Source: Solirubrobacterales bacterium
GTDB taxonomy: Bacteria > Actinomycetota > Thermoleophilia > Solirubrobacterales > Solirubrobacteraceae
Length of the DNA stretch: 64,000 nucleotides
Assembly (NCBI GenBank): GCA_019241635.1
Contig: JAFAWR010000329.1
Location: 1 to 64,000 of the forward strand
Reading direction: 5' to 3'
Shown piece by piece: positions 35,625 to 43,016 of the stretch (position 1 is the first letter of the stretch; the number at the start of each line of letters is the position of its first letter). The translations under genes were made by a program, and so were the position numbers. The notes under the pieces were generated by a model. That model saw only the letters and a list, made by a program, of their open reading frames with translations, was not told the DNA's origin and did not search any database.

Positions 35625-36371
35625 TCAGGCGACGGTCAGGACCAAAGGGTCGCCGGCTTCGGAGACCATGATCGTGTGCTCCTCATGGGCCGACGGGGCG
35701 CGGTCCGCGGTCCGGATCGTCCAGCCATCCCGCTCGAGCACGATGCGCGGCCGCCCGGCGGTCAGCATCGGCTCGATCGTGAACACCAAACCCGGGGTGA
35801 GCCGCGTCTTCGCTTCCGGCGCGGCCCAGTTGAACACGATCGGGTCCTCGTGCATGGCGTATCCGATCCCGTGGCCGGTCAGCTCGCGCAGCACCGTGAA
35901 CCCGCGCCGGCGCGCCTCCCGCTCGATCGCGGCCCCGACGTCGCGGAGCGAGGCCCCCGGTTGCGCCGCCCGGATGCCCTCGGCGAGCGCGGCCCGGGTG
36001 GCCTTGATCAGGCGCCGGCGCGGAGCGTTGACGTTCCCGACCGGCACGGTGACCGCGGCGTCGGCGTGGTAGCCGCCGAGCTCGGCCGCGACGTCGAGCG
36101 TGACGAGCTCCCCGGGGCGGAGGATCCGGTCCCCGGGCACGCCGTGGACCACCTCCTCGTCGACCGAGATGCAGACCGATCCGGGATAGGCGTAGGTCAG
36201 GATCGGCCCCGAGCGAGCCCCGTGGCGGGCAAACGTCTCGGCGGCCAGCCGGTCCAGTTCGAGCGTGCTCACGCCCGGCGCCACCGCGCCGCGCAGGACG
36301 CGCAGCGTCTGCGCCACGAGTTCTCCGGCCCGTTTCAAGCCGCGCAGCTGCTCGGGCGAGTCGACGGACAT
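35625..36371 (-). CDS. map: Methionine aminopeptidase, type I
   Basis: The 248-residue enzyme starts at ATG 36371. All five metal ligands are visible in order: Asp in VTLDVAAELGG, Asp in YHADAAVTV, His in LTGHGIGYAMHEDP, Glu in FTIEPM and Glu in HEEHTIM. Length fits type Ia enzymes without the N-terminal zinc extension. It removes N-terminal Met from new proteins. The gene is outside its common place next to secY-adk, so it may be one of two or more map copies in the genome. Confidence 0.93.
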   Translation of the reverse strand: MSVDSPEQLRGLKRAGELVAQTLRVLRGAVAPGVSTLELDRLAAETFARHGARSGPILTYAYPGSVCISVDEEVVHGVPGDRILRPGELVTLDVAAELGGYHADAAVTVPVGNVNAPRRRLIKATRAALAEGIRAAQPGASLRDVGAAIEREARRRGFTVLRELTGHGIGYAMHEDPIVFNWAAPEAKTRLTPGLVFTIEPMLTAGRPRIVLERDGWTIRTADRAPSAHEEHTIMVSEAGDPLVLTVA

Positions 36372-36414
36372 GGAGACAGCTTACGCGCGGTCACGAGAGG
36401 CGATTCGGCAGTCC

Positions 36415-36440
36415 GGCGGCGGCCGTGGCGGGCCGCCGCC
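36415..36440. other. 10-bp GC hairpin in the map/STAS intergenic gap
   Basis: GGCGGCGGCC (36415-36424) and GGCCGCCGCC (36431-36440) pair perfectly around a GTGGCG loop. It lies between divergent genes, so it is not an obvious terminator. Confidence 0.3.
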
Positions 36441-36570
36441 GCTTGCCGGGCACGAGGGGGGCTTCGCGCCTGTGCGACTAAAGACGCAGCCGGGGCTGAT
36501 TTCTTCCCGGCGCTCGCGGTAGGATTCCCGCGCCCGTCCAGCCCGTCGGAAACCGAAACCGTCTGCACTA

Positions 36571-36912
36571 TTGGCACTAACCGGGCCGTCATTCGAGATA
36601 CGGGAAACCGCCGATGATGATGGGGCGGCGCGCGTGACGCTGATCGGCGAGCTTGACATCGCCGTGGCCGACGGGGTCGAGGAGCGGCTGAGGCGCCTGC
36701 GCGAAGCGGGCCGGCGGGTGCGGCTGGACCTCTCCCAGCTCGACTTCATCGACAGCTCGGGGGTGCGAGCGATCGTGCTTGGCCTCAAGCACGCCCGGCA
36801 GGGCGGCCACGAGCTCGATGTCGACCGGCAGATCAGTCCGACCGTGCAGCGGATGATCGACATCATGGGGATCGCGCCCCAGCTGTGGCCCGAGCACCGG
36901 GCGACCGGCTGA
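36571..36912 (+). CDS. STAS-domain anti-sigma factor antagonist
   Basis: The 113-residue protein appears to start at TTG 36571; a later GTG would remove the first beta strand of the domain. It has the SpoIIAA/RsbV pattern: VTLIGELDIAVADGVEERL, then LDLSQLDFIDSSGVRAIVLG with the phosphorylatable Ser in DSSG. In this family the unphosphorylated protein binds an anti-sigma kinase and frees its sigma factor. No RsbW-like kinase gene is adjacent, so the partner is elsewhere. TAGGAT at 36521-36526 could be its -10 box. Confidence 0.8.
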   Translation: MALTGPSFEIRETADDDGAARVTLIGELDIAVADGVEERLRRLREAGRRVRLDLSQLDFIDSSGVRAIVLGLKHARQGGHELDVDRQISPTVQRMIDIMGIAPQLWPEHRATG

Positions 36913-37013
36913 TCGCTCGCGCACGGGAGATTGCAAGCGCGCCGGCGGCGGAGGGATCGCCCCCGCGCCGTGGAAGCACGCGCATGACCGTGAGACGCGC
37001 AGAGGAGTTATGG

Positions 37014-37865
37014 ATGAGCGACTTCGAGAGAAGCGGCATGGCCTACGACGAGCCGGTCAAGCGCCGCTCGCCCGGGAATTGGTTCGCCGACATCGGCGAT
37101 CGGCTGTCGAGGGGCTTCACCGCCATCGACCGGCCCCAGGAGGACGAGGGCCAGTGGGACGAATATGAGTCCTACGAGGAGACCGATCAGCCCACGGCGG
37201 CCGTGGAGGCGATGCCGTGGGAGCCGGAGCGCAAGCGCTTCCCGACCGTTCTGCACGGCTATGACCGCGACGCGGTCGACGCCCACCTGGCCGCGCTCGA
37301 GCGCGAGATGACCGAACTGCGGGCCCACCGCTCGCCGGCGCCCGCGGTGGAGGAGGAGCTCGAGCGCCTCGGCGAGGAGACCAGCGCGATCCTCCGTGTG
37401 GCCCACGAGCAGGCGGCCGAGATCACCCGCCGGGCGCAGACCCAGGCCGATCGCTGCGTGTCCGACGCGGCGGCCAACGCGGTCGCGATGACCGAGGACG
37501 CCAAGCGCAAGCTGCGCCAACTCGACACCGAGACTGACGCGGTGTGGGCCGAGCGCGGGCGCCTGATCGAGGACGTCCGGAACGTCGCCACCGCGCTGTT
37601 CTCGCTGGCCGAGGATGCCGCCGATCGCTTCCCGGAGGATGGTGAGCGGGGTGGCGCCACGGTGGCCGTGTCCCCGGCCCCTGCAACTGCGTCGCCTGCC
37701 GGTGTGCCGGCCGCGAGTGCGCCGTCGCCGGCCCCCGCCGCGGCGGCTGTGCCGGCGGCCCCCGCAGCGGCCCCGGCCCCCGCGCCCACGGCCCCCGCGC
37801 CCATGGCCCCCGCCCCGGTGGCCGCGCCGCCCGGGACTGCGGACTCAGCCCGCCGGCCGCACTGA
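37014..37865 (+). CDS. DivIVA-like coiled-coil protein with Ala/Pro-rich tail
   Basis: The 283-residue protein starts at ATG 37014, with GAGGAG (37002-37007) six bases upstream; in-frame starts further up lack this. After an acidic N-terminus, residues about 75-100 (RFPTVLHGYDRDAVDAHLAA) match the DivIVA N-terminal motif. A coiled coil follows (about 100-205, with EEELERLGEETSAILRVAHE). The last 70 residues are almost pure Ala/Pro. DivIVA-type proteins mark cell poles or septa and recruit growth or division factors. The Ala/Pro tail is likely a flexible tether. It overlaps the convergent oxidoreductase gene by 21 bases. Confidence 0.75.
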   Translation: MSDFERSGMAYDEPVKRRSPGNWFADIGDRLSRGFTAIDRPQEDEGQWDEYESYEETDQPTAAVEAMPWEPERKRFPTVLHGYDRDAVDAHLAALEREMTELRAHRSPAPAVEEELERLGEETSAILRVAHEQAAEITRRAQTQADRCVSDAAANAVAMTEDAKRKLRQLDTETDAVWAERGRLIEDVRNVATALFSLAEDAADRFPEDGERGGATVAVSPAPATASPAGVPAASAPSPAPAAAAVPAAPAAAPAPAPTAPAPMAPAPVAAPPGTADSARRPH

Positions 37866-38963
37866 CTCGAACCGCTCGGCCCCGAGCTTGGCCTCGGGGT
37901 GTAGCTGCGGCGGGATGCCGTCGCCGAGCGCGGCATCGGCCAGCACCCGTCCGAGCTCGGGTGCGTGCTTGAACAGGTTGTTGCCGGCCGCGATGAGCAG
38001 GCCGCCGAGCTCCCACGCCGCGAATCCGTCCTCGTGCCAGGTCAGCTCGGTGACCCAGCAGTGGCGGACGTCGACCGGCTCGGGCTCGAGGCCGGGTAGG
38101 GCGCGAGCCGCGTACGCCGTGGTCCGCTCGGCGATGGTCTCCAGCGCGCCGGCCTCGATCAGGCTCCCGTCCTCGTGCACCGGGGTGTCGGCCAGCCCGA
38201 TCGCGTAGGCGGCGTTGCCCGGGATCGGATCCGCGTAGGCGCCGGCCTCGCCGAAGGCGCCGCTCGAGTCGAGCAGGCAGGCGAGCCGGTCGGGGGCCTC
38301 GCCGCGGACGCGGTAAGTCAGGCGGACATGGGCGGCCTGGCGCAGGGGAAGCGGCAGCCCCGCCCCGCGGGCCAGCGCGGCCGTGCCGCGACCGGCGCAG
38401 ACGATCACCCGGCCGTGCTCCACGCGCGCGCCGCCGGTACGCACCTCGACCGCGTCTCCGGGCAGCGGCCGCACGGACAGGACCTCGTCGAACACCAGGT
38501 GCGGGCGCAGCGCGGTGGTCAAGGCGTCGATGCTCGCGCGGGTGCGGATCGCGCCGCCGTCCTCGTCGAGCACAGCACGTTCGGAGGAGGCCGCGAGCAG
38601 CGGCAGGTGTCCGGCCAGCTCCTCGGCGGCGATCAGGTGCGCGCGTACGCCGGCGCTCCGCATCGCCTCCAGGCGCCGGTGCGCGGCCGGGCCGAGGGCG
38701 ATGACGCCGTCGCGCGAGAGCAGCTCGGCGCCGAAGCGCTCCTCCCAGTCACGCCAGGCGCGTCGGGCCCGGACGGCGAACTCGACCAGTCGCCGATCGT
38801 CATGAGCGTGGCGGAAGATCCGCGACTCGCCCCCGGACTGCGCATTACCGGGCACGCCGCGCTCGTAGACGGTCACCGAGGCGCCGCGCTCGCTCAGGGC
38901 ATGGGCGGTGGCGAGCCCGACGATCCCGGCCCCGATCACCGCGACGTCCGCACCGGTGTGCAT
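37845..38963 (-). CDS. FAD-dependent oxidoreductase (DAO / sarcosine oxidase-like)
   Basis: The 372-residue protein starts at ATG 38963; a longer frame to 39563 adds 200 Ser/Arg-rich residues antisense to the next genes and is rejected. The dinucleotide-binding motif DVAVIGAGIVGLATAHALSE starts at residue 6, followed by SVTVYERG and SRIFRHAHDD. VIVCAGRGTAALARGAGLP and GLLIAAGNNLFKHAPELG complete the DAO pattern. The G-G-E-S-R-I-F-R-H region is like monomeric sarcosine oxidase and N-methyltryptophan oxidase, where it lies next to the covalent flavin site. It oxidises an N-methyl amino acid or similar amine, releasing hydrogen peroxide. The substrate cannot be set. Confidence 0.82.
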   Translation of the reverse strand: MHTGADVAVIGAGIVGLATAHALSERGASVTVYERGVPGNAQSGGESRIFRHAHDDRRLVEFAVRARRAWRDWEERFGAELLSRDGVIALGPAAHRRLEAMRSAGVRAHLIAAEELAGHLPLLAASSERAVLDEDGGAIRTRASIDALTTALRPHLVFDEVLSVRPLPGDAVEVRTGGARVEHGRVIVCAGRGTAALARGAGLPLPLRQAAHVRLTYRVRGEAPDRLACLLDSSGAFGEAGAYADPIPGNAAYAIGLADTPVHEDGSLIEAGALETIAERTTAYAARALPGLEPEPVDVRHCWVTELTWHEDGFAAWELGGLLIAAGNNLFKHAPELGRVLADAALGDGIPPQLHPEAKLGAERFESVRPAG

Positions 38964-39081
38964 TGCGAGGGACAGTAGCTCGCGACCCCCCACCGAGGGG
39001 GTCGGGCGGCTCCGGGTTCTGTGTGGGCTTCGATCGATGGGGTAGGCTCGAATCACGTAACAGCGAAGGAGGAATAGGCGA

Positions 39082-39447
39082 ATGGCAGACCGGCGCAACG
39101 GTGCACAATCGCCCGAGGAGCAGGTGCGCGCGCTGTTCGAGGAGGCCGAGTCGAGCGCGGCCAAGGCGTTCGAGGAGCTGGTGGGCAAGCCGAGCTTCGG
39201 CCGGCTGCTTGCGCTCAGCGCCGAGAACACCGCGGCGCTGACCCGGATCGCCTTCGACGCGGTCGATCTCCTCTGGCGCAATCTTCGGCTGGCCGGCCGA
39301 GCCGACATCGTGCGGCTCTCGCGCCAGCTGCACCGCAACGAGGACAAGCTCGAGCGGGTGCTGCAAGAGGTGGAGAGCTTGCGCGAGGAGGTGGCGCGCG
39401 ATGCGCGCGAGGCGCGCGATCGGGAGCGCGAGGAGGCGCGATCGTGA
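39082..39447 (+). CDS. PhaE-like/phasin-like small coiled-coil protein of the PHA cluster
   Basis: The 121-residue protein starts at ATG 39082 behind GAAGGAGGAA. The first half is amphipathic helices (VRALFEEAESSAAKAFEELV). The end is a charged coiled coil (LHRNEDKLERVLQEVESLRE, then RDAREARDREREEA). The stop overlaps the phaC GTG (GTGA), so the two are co-translated. Class III PHA synthases need a second subunit (PhaE, about 350 residues, or PhaR, about 200). This protein is in the right place but much shorter, with the helical C-terminal character of those subunits. It may be a minimal PhaE-type activator or a phasin coating PHA granules. Confidence 0.65.
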   Translation: MADRRNGAQSPEEQVRALFEEAESSAAKAFEELVGKPSFGRLLALSAENTAALTRIAFDAVDLLWRNLRLAGRADIVRLSRQLHRNEDKLERVLQEVESLREEVARDAREARDREREEARS

Positions 39448-40511
39448 GCGTCGCCGAGCGCGTGATGCGCTTTCCGGTCAACGCCCTCGAGTACGCGAAC
39501 ATCCTCCTGACCACCGACGACGCGGCGGTCGGCGTCACCCCCAAGGAGGTGGTCTGGACCCACCGGGAGACCACGCTCTACCGCTACCGCTCCTCGAACC
39601 GGCGCTACGCGGTGCCGCTGCTGTTGGTGTTCGCGCTGATCAACCGTCCCGACATATTCGACCTGCGCCCCGGGTCGTCGCTGGTGGAGTTCCTGCTGGA
39701 GGAGGGCTTCGACGTGTTCCTCGTCGACTGGGGCTATCCCGACGAGGAGGACGCGGACATGGGGCTCGACGAGTTCGTGTGCGACGAGCTCGATTGGGCG
39801 GTGCGCGAGACGCTACGGGCATCCGGGGCCGAGGAGCTGACGCTGGTCGGCTGGTGCATCGGGGCCACGCTGTGCGCGATGTACTGCGGGCTCGACCGCG
39901 GCTCGCGCGGGCGAGTTCCCGTGCGCAACCTGGTCGAACTGACCATGCCGATCGACGGCCGCCAGTCGCGCTACGCGAAGTGGGTGGGCGATCCTGAGCT
40001 CGACGTGGAGCGGGTGGCGGAGCTCTACGGATCGCTGCCGGGCGGGGCGATCGATTTCGCCAACAAGATGCTCAAGCCGGTGACGAACTTCTGGACCACC
40101 TACCGGCGGCTGTGGGACGGGGTCCAGGACGGCAACGCGCGCCGCGAGTCTTACCAGCCGATGGCCAAGTGGGTGGGCGACAACCCGCCGTTTCCCGGCC
40201 GGGCGTGGGCCGAGTGGATCGAGTTGATGTACCGGGACGCCGGCCTGCTCCGCGGGCGGGTGCGCCTGCGCGACCGGTTGGTCGATCTACGGCGGATCGA
40301 TCAGAGCGTGCTGGTGATCACCGCCGGGGCTGACCACATCGCCTCGCGGCCCGGGACGATGCCGTTCTTCGATCTGATCTCGAGCGAGGACGTCGAGCAC
40401 ATGGACCGTCCGGGTGGCCACATCGGTCTGGTCGCTGGCTCCGCCGCACGCAAGGAGCTGTGGCCCGAGATGTCGGCCTGGCTGGCCGAGCGATCGGAAC
40501 CCAAGAGTTGA
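39444..40511 (+). CDS. phaC: Class III poly(3-hydroxyalkanoate) synthase subunit PhaC
   Basis: The 355-residue enzyme starts at GTG 39444 and has the length of class III PhaC. It has the lipase-box variant LVGWCIGATLCAMY (catalytic Cys about residue 138), LVITAGADHIASRPG (catalytic Asp) and DRPGGHIGLVAGSAARKELW (catalytic His). GFDVFLVDWGYPDEEDADM is the conserved segment ahead of the Cys. It polymerises (R)-3-hydroxyacyl-CoA into carbon-storage granules. It is coupled to the PhaE-like gene upstream and lies 26 bases before the phaB-like reductase, forming a compact PHA operon. Confidence 0.92.
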   Translation: MSVAERVMRFPVNALEYANILLTTDDAAVGVTPKEVVWTHRETTLYRYRSSNRRYAVPLLLVFALINRPDIFDLRPGSSLVEFLLEEGFDVFLVDWGYPDEEDADMGLDEFVCDELDWAVRETLRASGAEELTLVGWCIGATLCAMYCGLDRGSRGRVPVRNLVELTMPIDGRQSRYAKWVGDPELDVERVAELYGSLPGGAIDFANKMLKPVTNFWTTYRRLWDGVQDGNARRESYQPMAKWVGDNPPFPGRAWAEWIELMYRDAGLLRGRVRLRDRLVDLRRIDQSVLVITAGADHIASRPGTMPFFDLISSEDVEHMDRPGGHIGLVAGSAARKELWPEMSAWLAERSEPKS

Positions 40512-40537
40512 CCAACGTCAAGGAGGCGAGGGATTTC

Positions 40538-41407
40538 ATGAGCACCGAAACGACAGGCACCGAGACACGCGCCCAGGACACGATCATCCCGACGGACGAG
40601 TCATTCCCCGCCGGGGTGCGGCGTCCGCGGATGACCGGCCGGGTCGTGTTCGTCACCGGCGGTACGCGCGGGATCGGGGCCGCGATCAGCCGGAGCTTCG
40701 CCGAGCAGGGCGCCGTGGTCGCCGCCGGCTACGGCCGCGACAAGGACACCGCCGAGGGGCTGCTGCGCCAGTTCGAGGAGAACGGGATGACCGGCAGCAT
40801 CCACCAGGGGAACGTGGGATCGGCCGAGGACTGCCGCCGGACCGTCGGCGAGGTCTGCGAGCGCCACGGCCGGATCGACGTGCTGGTCAACAACGCCGGC
40901 ATCACGATCGACAAGACCGCGCTGAAGATGACCGACGAGGACTGGTACAAGGTGCTCGCGGTCAACCTGTCCGGCGCGTTCTTCATGAGCCAGGCTGTGC
41001 TGCCGCACATGCTCGAGCGCGGGACGGGGCGGATCATCAACATATCCTCGATCATCGGCTCGACCGGGAACATCGGCCAGGCCAACTACTCGGCGTCGAA
41101 ATCGGGCTTGTTCGGGCTGACCAAGTCGCTCGCTCGGGAGACCTGCTTCCAGCTCGCGCGCGCGGGGAAGCTGAGCGAGGACTCGATCGGGCTGACCGTG
41201 AACGCGGTCGCGCCGGGCTTCATCGCCACCGAGATGCTCCAGGCGATGCCCGAGAAGGCCCAGGAGCGGGTCAAGTCCCAGATCCCGGTGGGCCGGTTTG
41301 GCCGGCCCGACGACGTGGCCCGGGTCGTGCACTTCCTGGCCTCGGACTACTCGTCGTTCATCACGGGCGCCGTGTACGACGTCAACGGCGGGCAGGACAT
41401 GTCGTAG
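40538..41407 (+). CDS. phaB: Acetoacetyl-CoA reductase (PhaB/FabG-type SDR)
   Basis: The 289-residue enzyme starts at ATG 40538, with AAGGAGG 11 bases upstream. After about 30 variable residues come VVFVTGGTRGIGAAISRSFA (NADP-binding TGxxxGIG), VLVNNAGITIDK (NNAG), INISSIIGS (catalytic Ser) and ANYSASKSGLFGLTKS (YxxxK). It reduces acetoacetyl-CoA to (R)-3-hydroxybutyryl-CoA for PhaC. FabG-like 3-oxoacyl-ACP reductases share these motifs; the place after phaC is the reason for choosing PhaB. No phaA thiolase is beside it. Confidence 0.88.
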   Translation: MSTETTGTETRAQDTIIPTDESFPAGVRRPRMTGRVVFVTGGTRGIGAAISRSFAEQGAVVAAGYGRDKDTAEGLLRQFEENGMTGSIHQGNVGSAEDCRRTVGEVCERHGRIDVLVNNAGITIDKTALKMTDEDWYKVLAVNLSGAFFMSQAVLPHMLERGTGRIINISSIIGSTGNIGQANYSASKSGLFGLTKSLARETCFQLARAGKLSEDSIGLTVNAVAPGFIATEMLQAMPEKAQERVKSQIPVGRFGRPDDVARVVHFLASDYSSFITGAVYDVNGGQDMS

Positions 41408-41439
41408 CGGGTAAGCCGGTCACATAGGCCCGTCTACAT

Positions 41440-41472
41440 CTCTTTCACAACTCCTTCACAATTCACTCACAA
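41440..41472 (+). promoter_or_regulatory. PHO-box array (three 11-bp direct repeats) upstream of pit
   Basis: Three adjoining 11-base units, CTCTTTCACAA, CTCCTTCACAA and TTCACTCACAA, end 40 bases before GTG 41513. The 11-bp periodic TTCAC core is the direct-repeat form of PhoP/PhoB boxes. A TAAGGC element at 41480-41485 could be the -10. Phosphate-responsive control is inferred. Confidence 0.65.
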
Positions 41473-41512
41473 GTCTGTGTAAGGCTCGCGGCATGGCCGT
41501 TGGAGGTGCCGC

Positions 41513-42616
41513 GTGAAGGAGACCCTGCTCGTCGTGGTGATCATCACCGCGCTGGCTTTCGACTTCACCAACGGCTTCCACGACACCGCTAACGCGGTCG
41601 CCGCCTCGATCTCCACCCGGGCCATGCCGCCTCGGATCGCGGTGACGTTCTCGGCGATCCTCAACTTCGTCGGCGCCTTCATCTCGCTCAAGGTGGCGAC
41701 GACGATCGCCAGCGGGATCGTGGCCACCTCGGCCACGACGACCACGGTCGTGTTCGCCGCGCTGCTCGGAGCGATCGCGTGGAACCTGGTCACGTGGTGG
41801 CTGGGGCTGCCGTCGAGTTCCTCGCACGCGCTGATCGGGGGTCTGGTCGGGGCGGCCTGGGCCGCTTCGGGGGCAGGGGCGATCCAGGGCACGGGGATCC
41901 TCGACAAGGTGATCGTCCCGGCGGTGCTGTCGCCCACCTTGGCCTTCGTTGTCGCCTGGGCCTCGATCATCCTGGCCTACCGGGTGATCGGTCGGCGCCG
42001 GCCGGGCGTGGTCACGCGCGGCTTCAAGCTCGGGCAGGTGCTCTCGAGCGGGGTACTGTCGCTCTCGCATGGCACCAACGACGGCCAGAAGACGATGGGC
42101 GTGATCACGCTGGCGCTGGTCGCCGAGGGGTCGATCTCGCGCTCGCACGTGCACGTGCCGACCTGGGTGATCATCGCGTCGGCGAGCGCGATCGCCTTCG
42201 GCACCTACGCAGGCGGCTGGCGGATCATCAAGACGACCGGCATGCGGATCATCAAGATGGACCCGAGCCAGGGCTTCGCGGCCCAGAGCGCGGGGGCGGC
42301 GGCGATTCTGGCCGCCTCGCACTACGGCTTCCCGATCTCGACCACGCACGTGATCAACGGTGGCGTGATGGGCGCGGGCGCCGCCAAGCGGCTCTCCGCC
42401 GTGCGCTGGGGCGTCGCCGGCAACATCATCGTCGCCTGGATGCTCACGCTCCCGGCCGCCGCGGCCATGTCCGCGGGCGCGTGGGCGCTCACCCGGGCCC
42501 TCGGCGGGGGCATGACCGGATCGCTCGTGCTATTCGTGGTCGGGCTGCTCGGGCTGCTGGCCGTGGCGCTGACCCGCCGGATGCGCTCGGGGCCCGTCCC
42601 GGTGGCGCAGTCATGA
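41513..42616 (+). CDS. pit: PiT-family inorganic phosphate transporter
   Basis: The 367-residue membrane protein starts at GTG 41513, with TTGGAGG seven bases upstream. It has the two PHO4 signature loops: FDFTNGFHDTANAVAASIST near the N-terminus and SHGTNDGQKTMGVITLALVA in the middle, with about ten membrane spans. PISTTHVINGGVMGAG is the second half-repeat motif. PiT proteins take up metal-phosphate driven by the proton gradient. The PHO-box array upstream suggests induction on phosphate starvation, together with the phosphoesterase at 43017. A small membrane protein is coupled at its stop in place of the PhoU-like DUF47 protein often found with pit. Confidence 0.93.
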   Translation: MKETLLVVVIITALAFDFTNGFHDTANAVAASISTRAMPPRIAVTFSAILNFVGAFISLKVATTIASGIVATSATTTTVVFAALLGAIAWNLVTWWLGLPSSSSHALIGGLVGAAWAASGAGAIQGTGILDKVIVPAVLSPTLAFVVAWASIILAYRVIGRRRPGVVTRGFKLGQVLSSGVLSLSHGTNDGQKTMGVITLALVAEGSISRSHVHVPTWVIIASASAIAFGTYAGGWRIIKTTGMRIIKMDPSQGFAAQSAGAAAILAASHYGFPISTTHVINGGVMGAGAAKRLSAVRWGVAGNIIVAWMLTLPAAAAMSAGAWALTRALGGGMTGSLVLFVVGLLGLLAVALTRRMRSGPVPVAQS

Positions 42617-42864
42617 GCCTGCTGGCCGCGGCCACGCTGACCGTCGGCACGCTGGTCAACGTGGTGATATCGGCCCTGGCCGCCGGGATCGGCGTCACCG
42701 TGGCCTTCTCGGCGGTGATCTACTGCGCCGACCGGGCCAGCGAGCTGCGCCGGGATGACCGCGGGGGCGCGGCGGCGGCCATGACCGCCGGCGGTGTGAT
42801 GGCGCTGGCCGCGTGCCTGGCGCTCGTGGTCTACGGGCTCGTGCTCGTCACGTCCAAGAAGTAG
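42613..42864 (+). CDS. Small two-span membrane protein coupled to pit
   Basis: The 83-residue protein starts at ATG 42613; ATGA overlaps the pit stop. It has two hydrophobic segments (VNVVISALAAGIGVTVAFSA and AGGVMALAACLALVVYGLVL) joined by a charged loop (YCADRASELRRDDRGG), and ends in TSKK. It is easily missed because a longer frame starting inside pit contains it. The position suggests a partner or regulator of the phosphate transporter; similar small proteins follow pit in other actinobacteria. Confidence 0.75.
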   Translation: MSLLAAATLTVGTLVNVVISALAAGIGVTVAFSAVIYCADRASELRRDDRGGAAAAMTAGGVMALAACLALVVYGLVLVTSKK

Positions 42865-42882
42865 CCCGGTACCGCGAGCAAT

Positions 42883-42952
42883 CCGCCATTCGCCGCCCGC
42901 GCCGGGGTGAATGGCGGTTCACTCGCGCATCGCGCATACGATCTGCCATTCG
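42883..42952. repeat. GCCATTC inverted repeat and half copy
   Basis: CCGCCATTC (42883-42891) pairs with GAATGGCGG (42909-42917) around a 17-base GC-rich loop. A further CTGCCATTCG half-copy lies at 42943-42952. It is in the gap between convergent genes and could end both transcripts. The hairpin at 63770-63818 has a related core. Confidence 0.45.
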
Positions 42953-43016
42953 GCGCGGAGGAGAGGTCGAGTGTCGGAAAACTCGCGCTCCGGGGGAACG
43001 CCCGGGGTCGGGACGC

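Noticed and set aside
37845-39563. 200-residue N-terminal extension of the FAD oxidoreductase
   Set aside because: The added part is Ser/Arg-rich and antisense to the PhaE-like gene; the FAD-binding motif starts six residues after ATG 38963.
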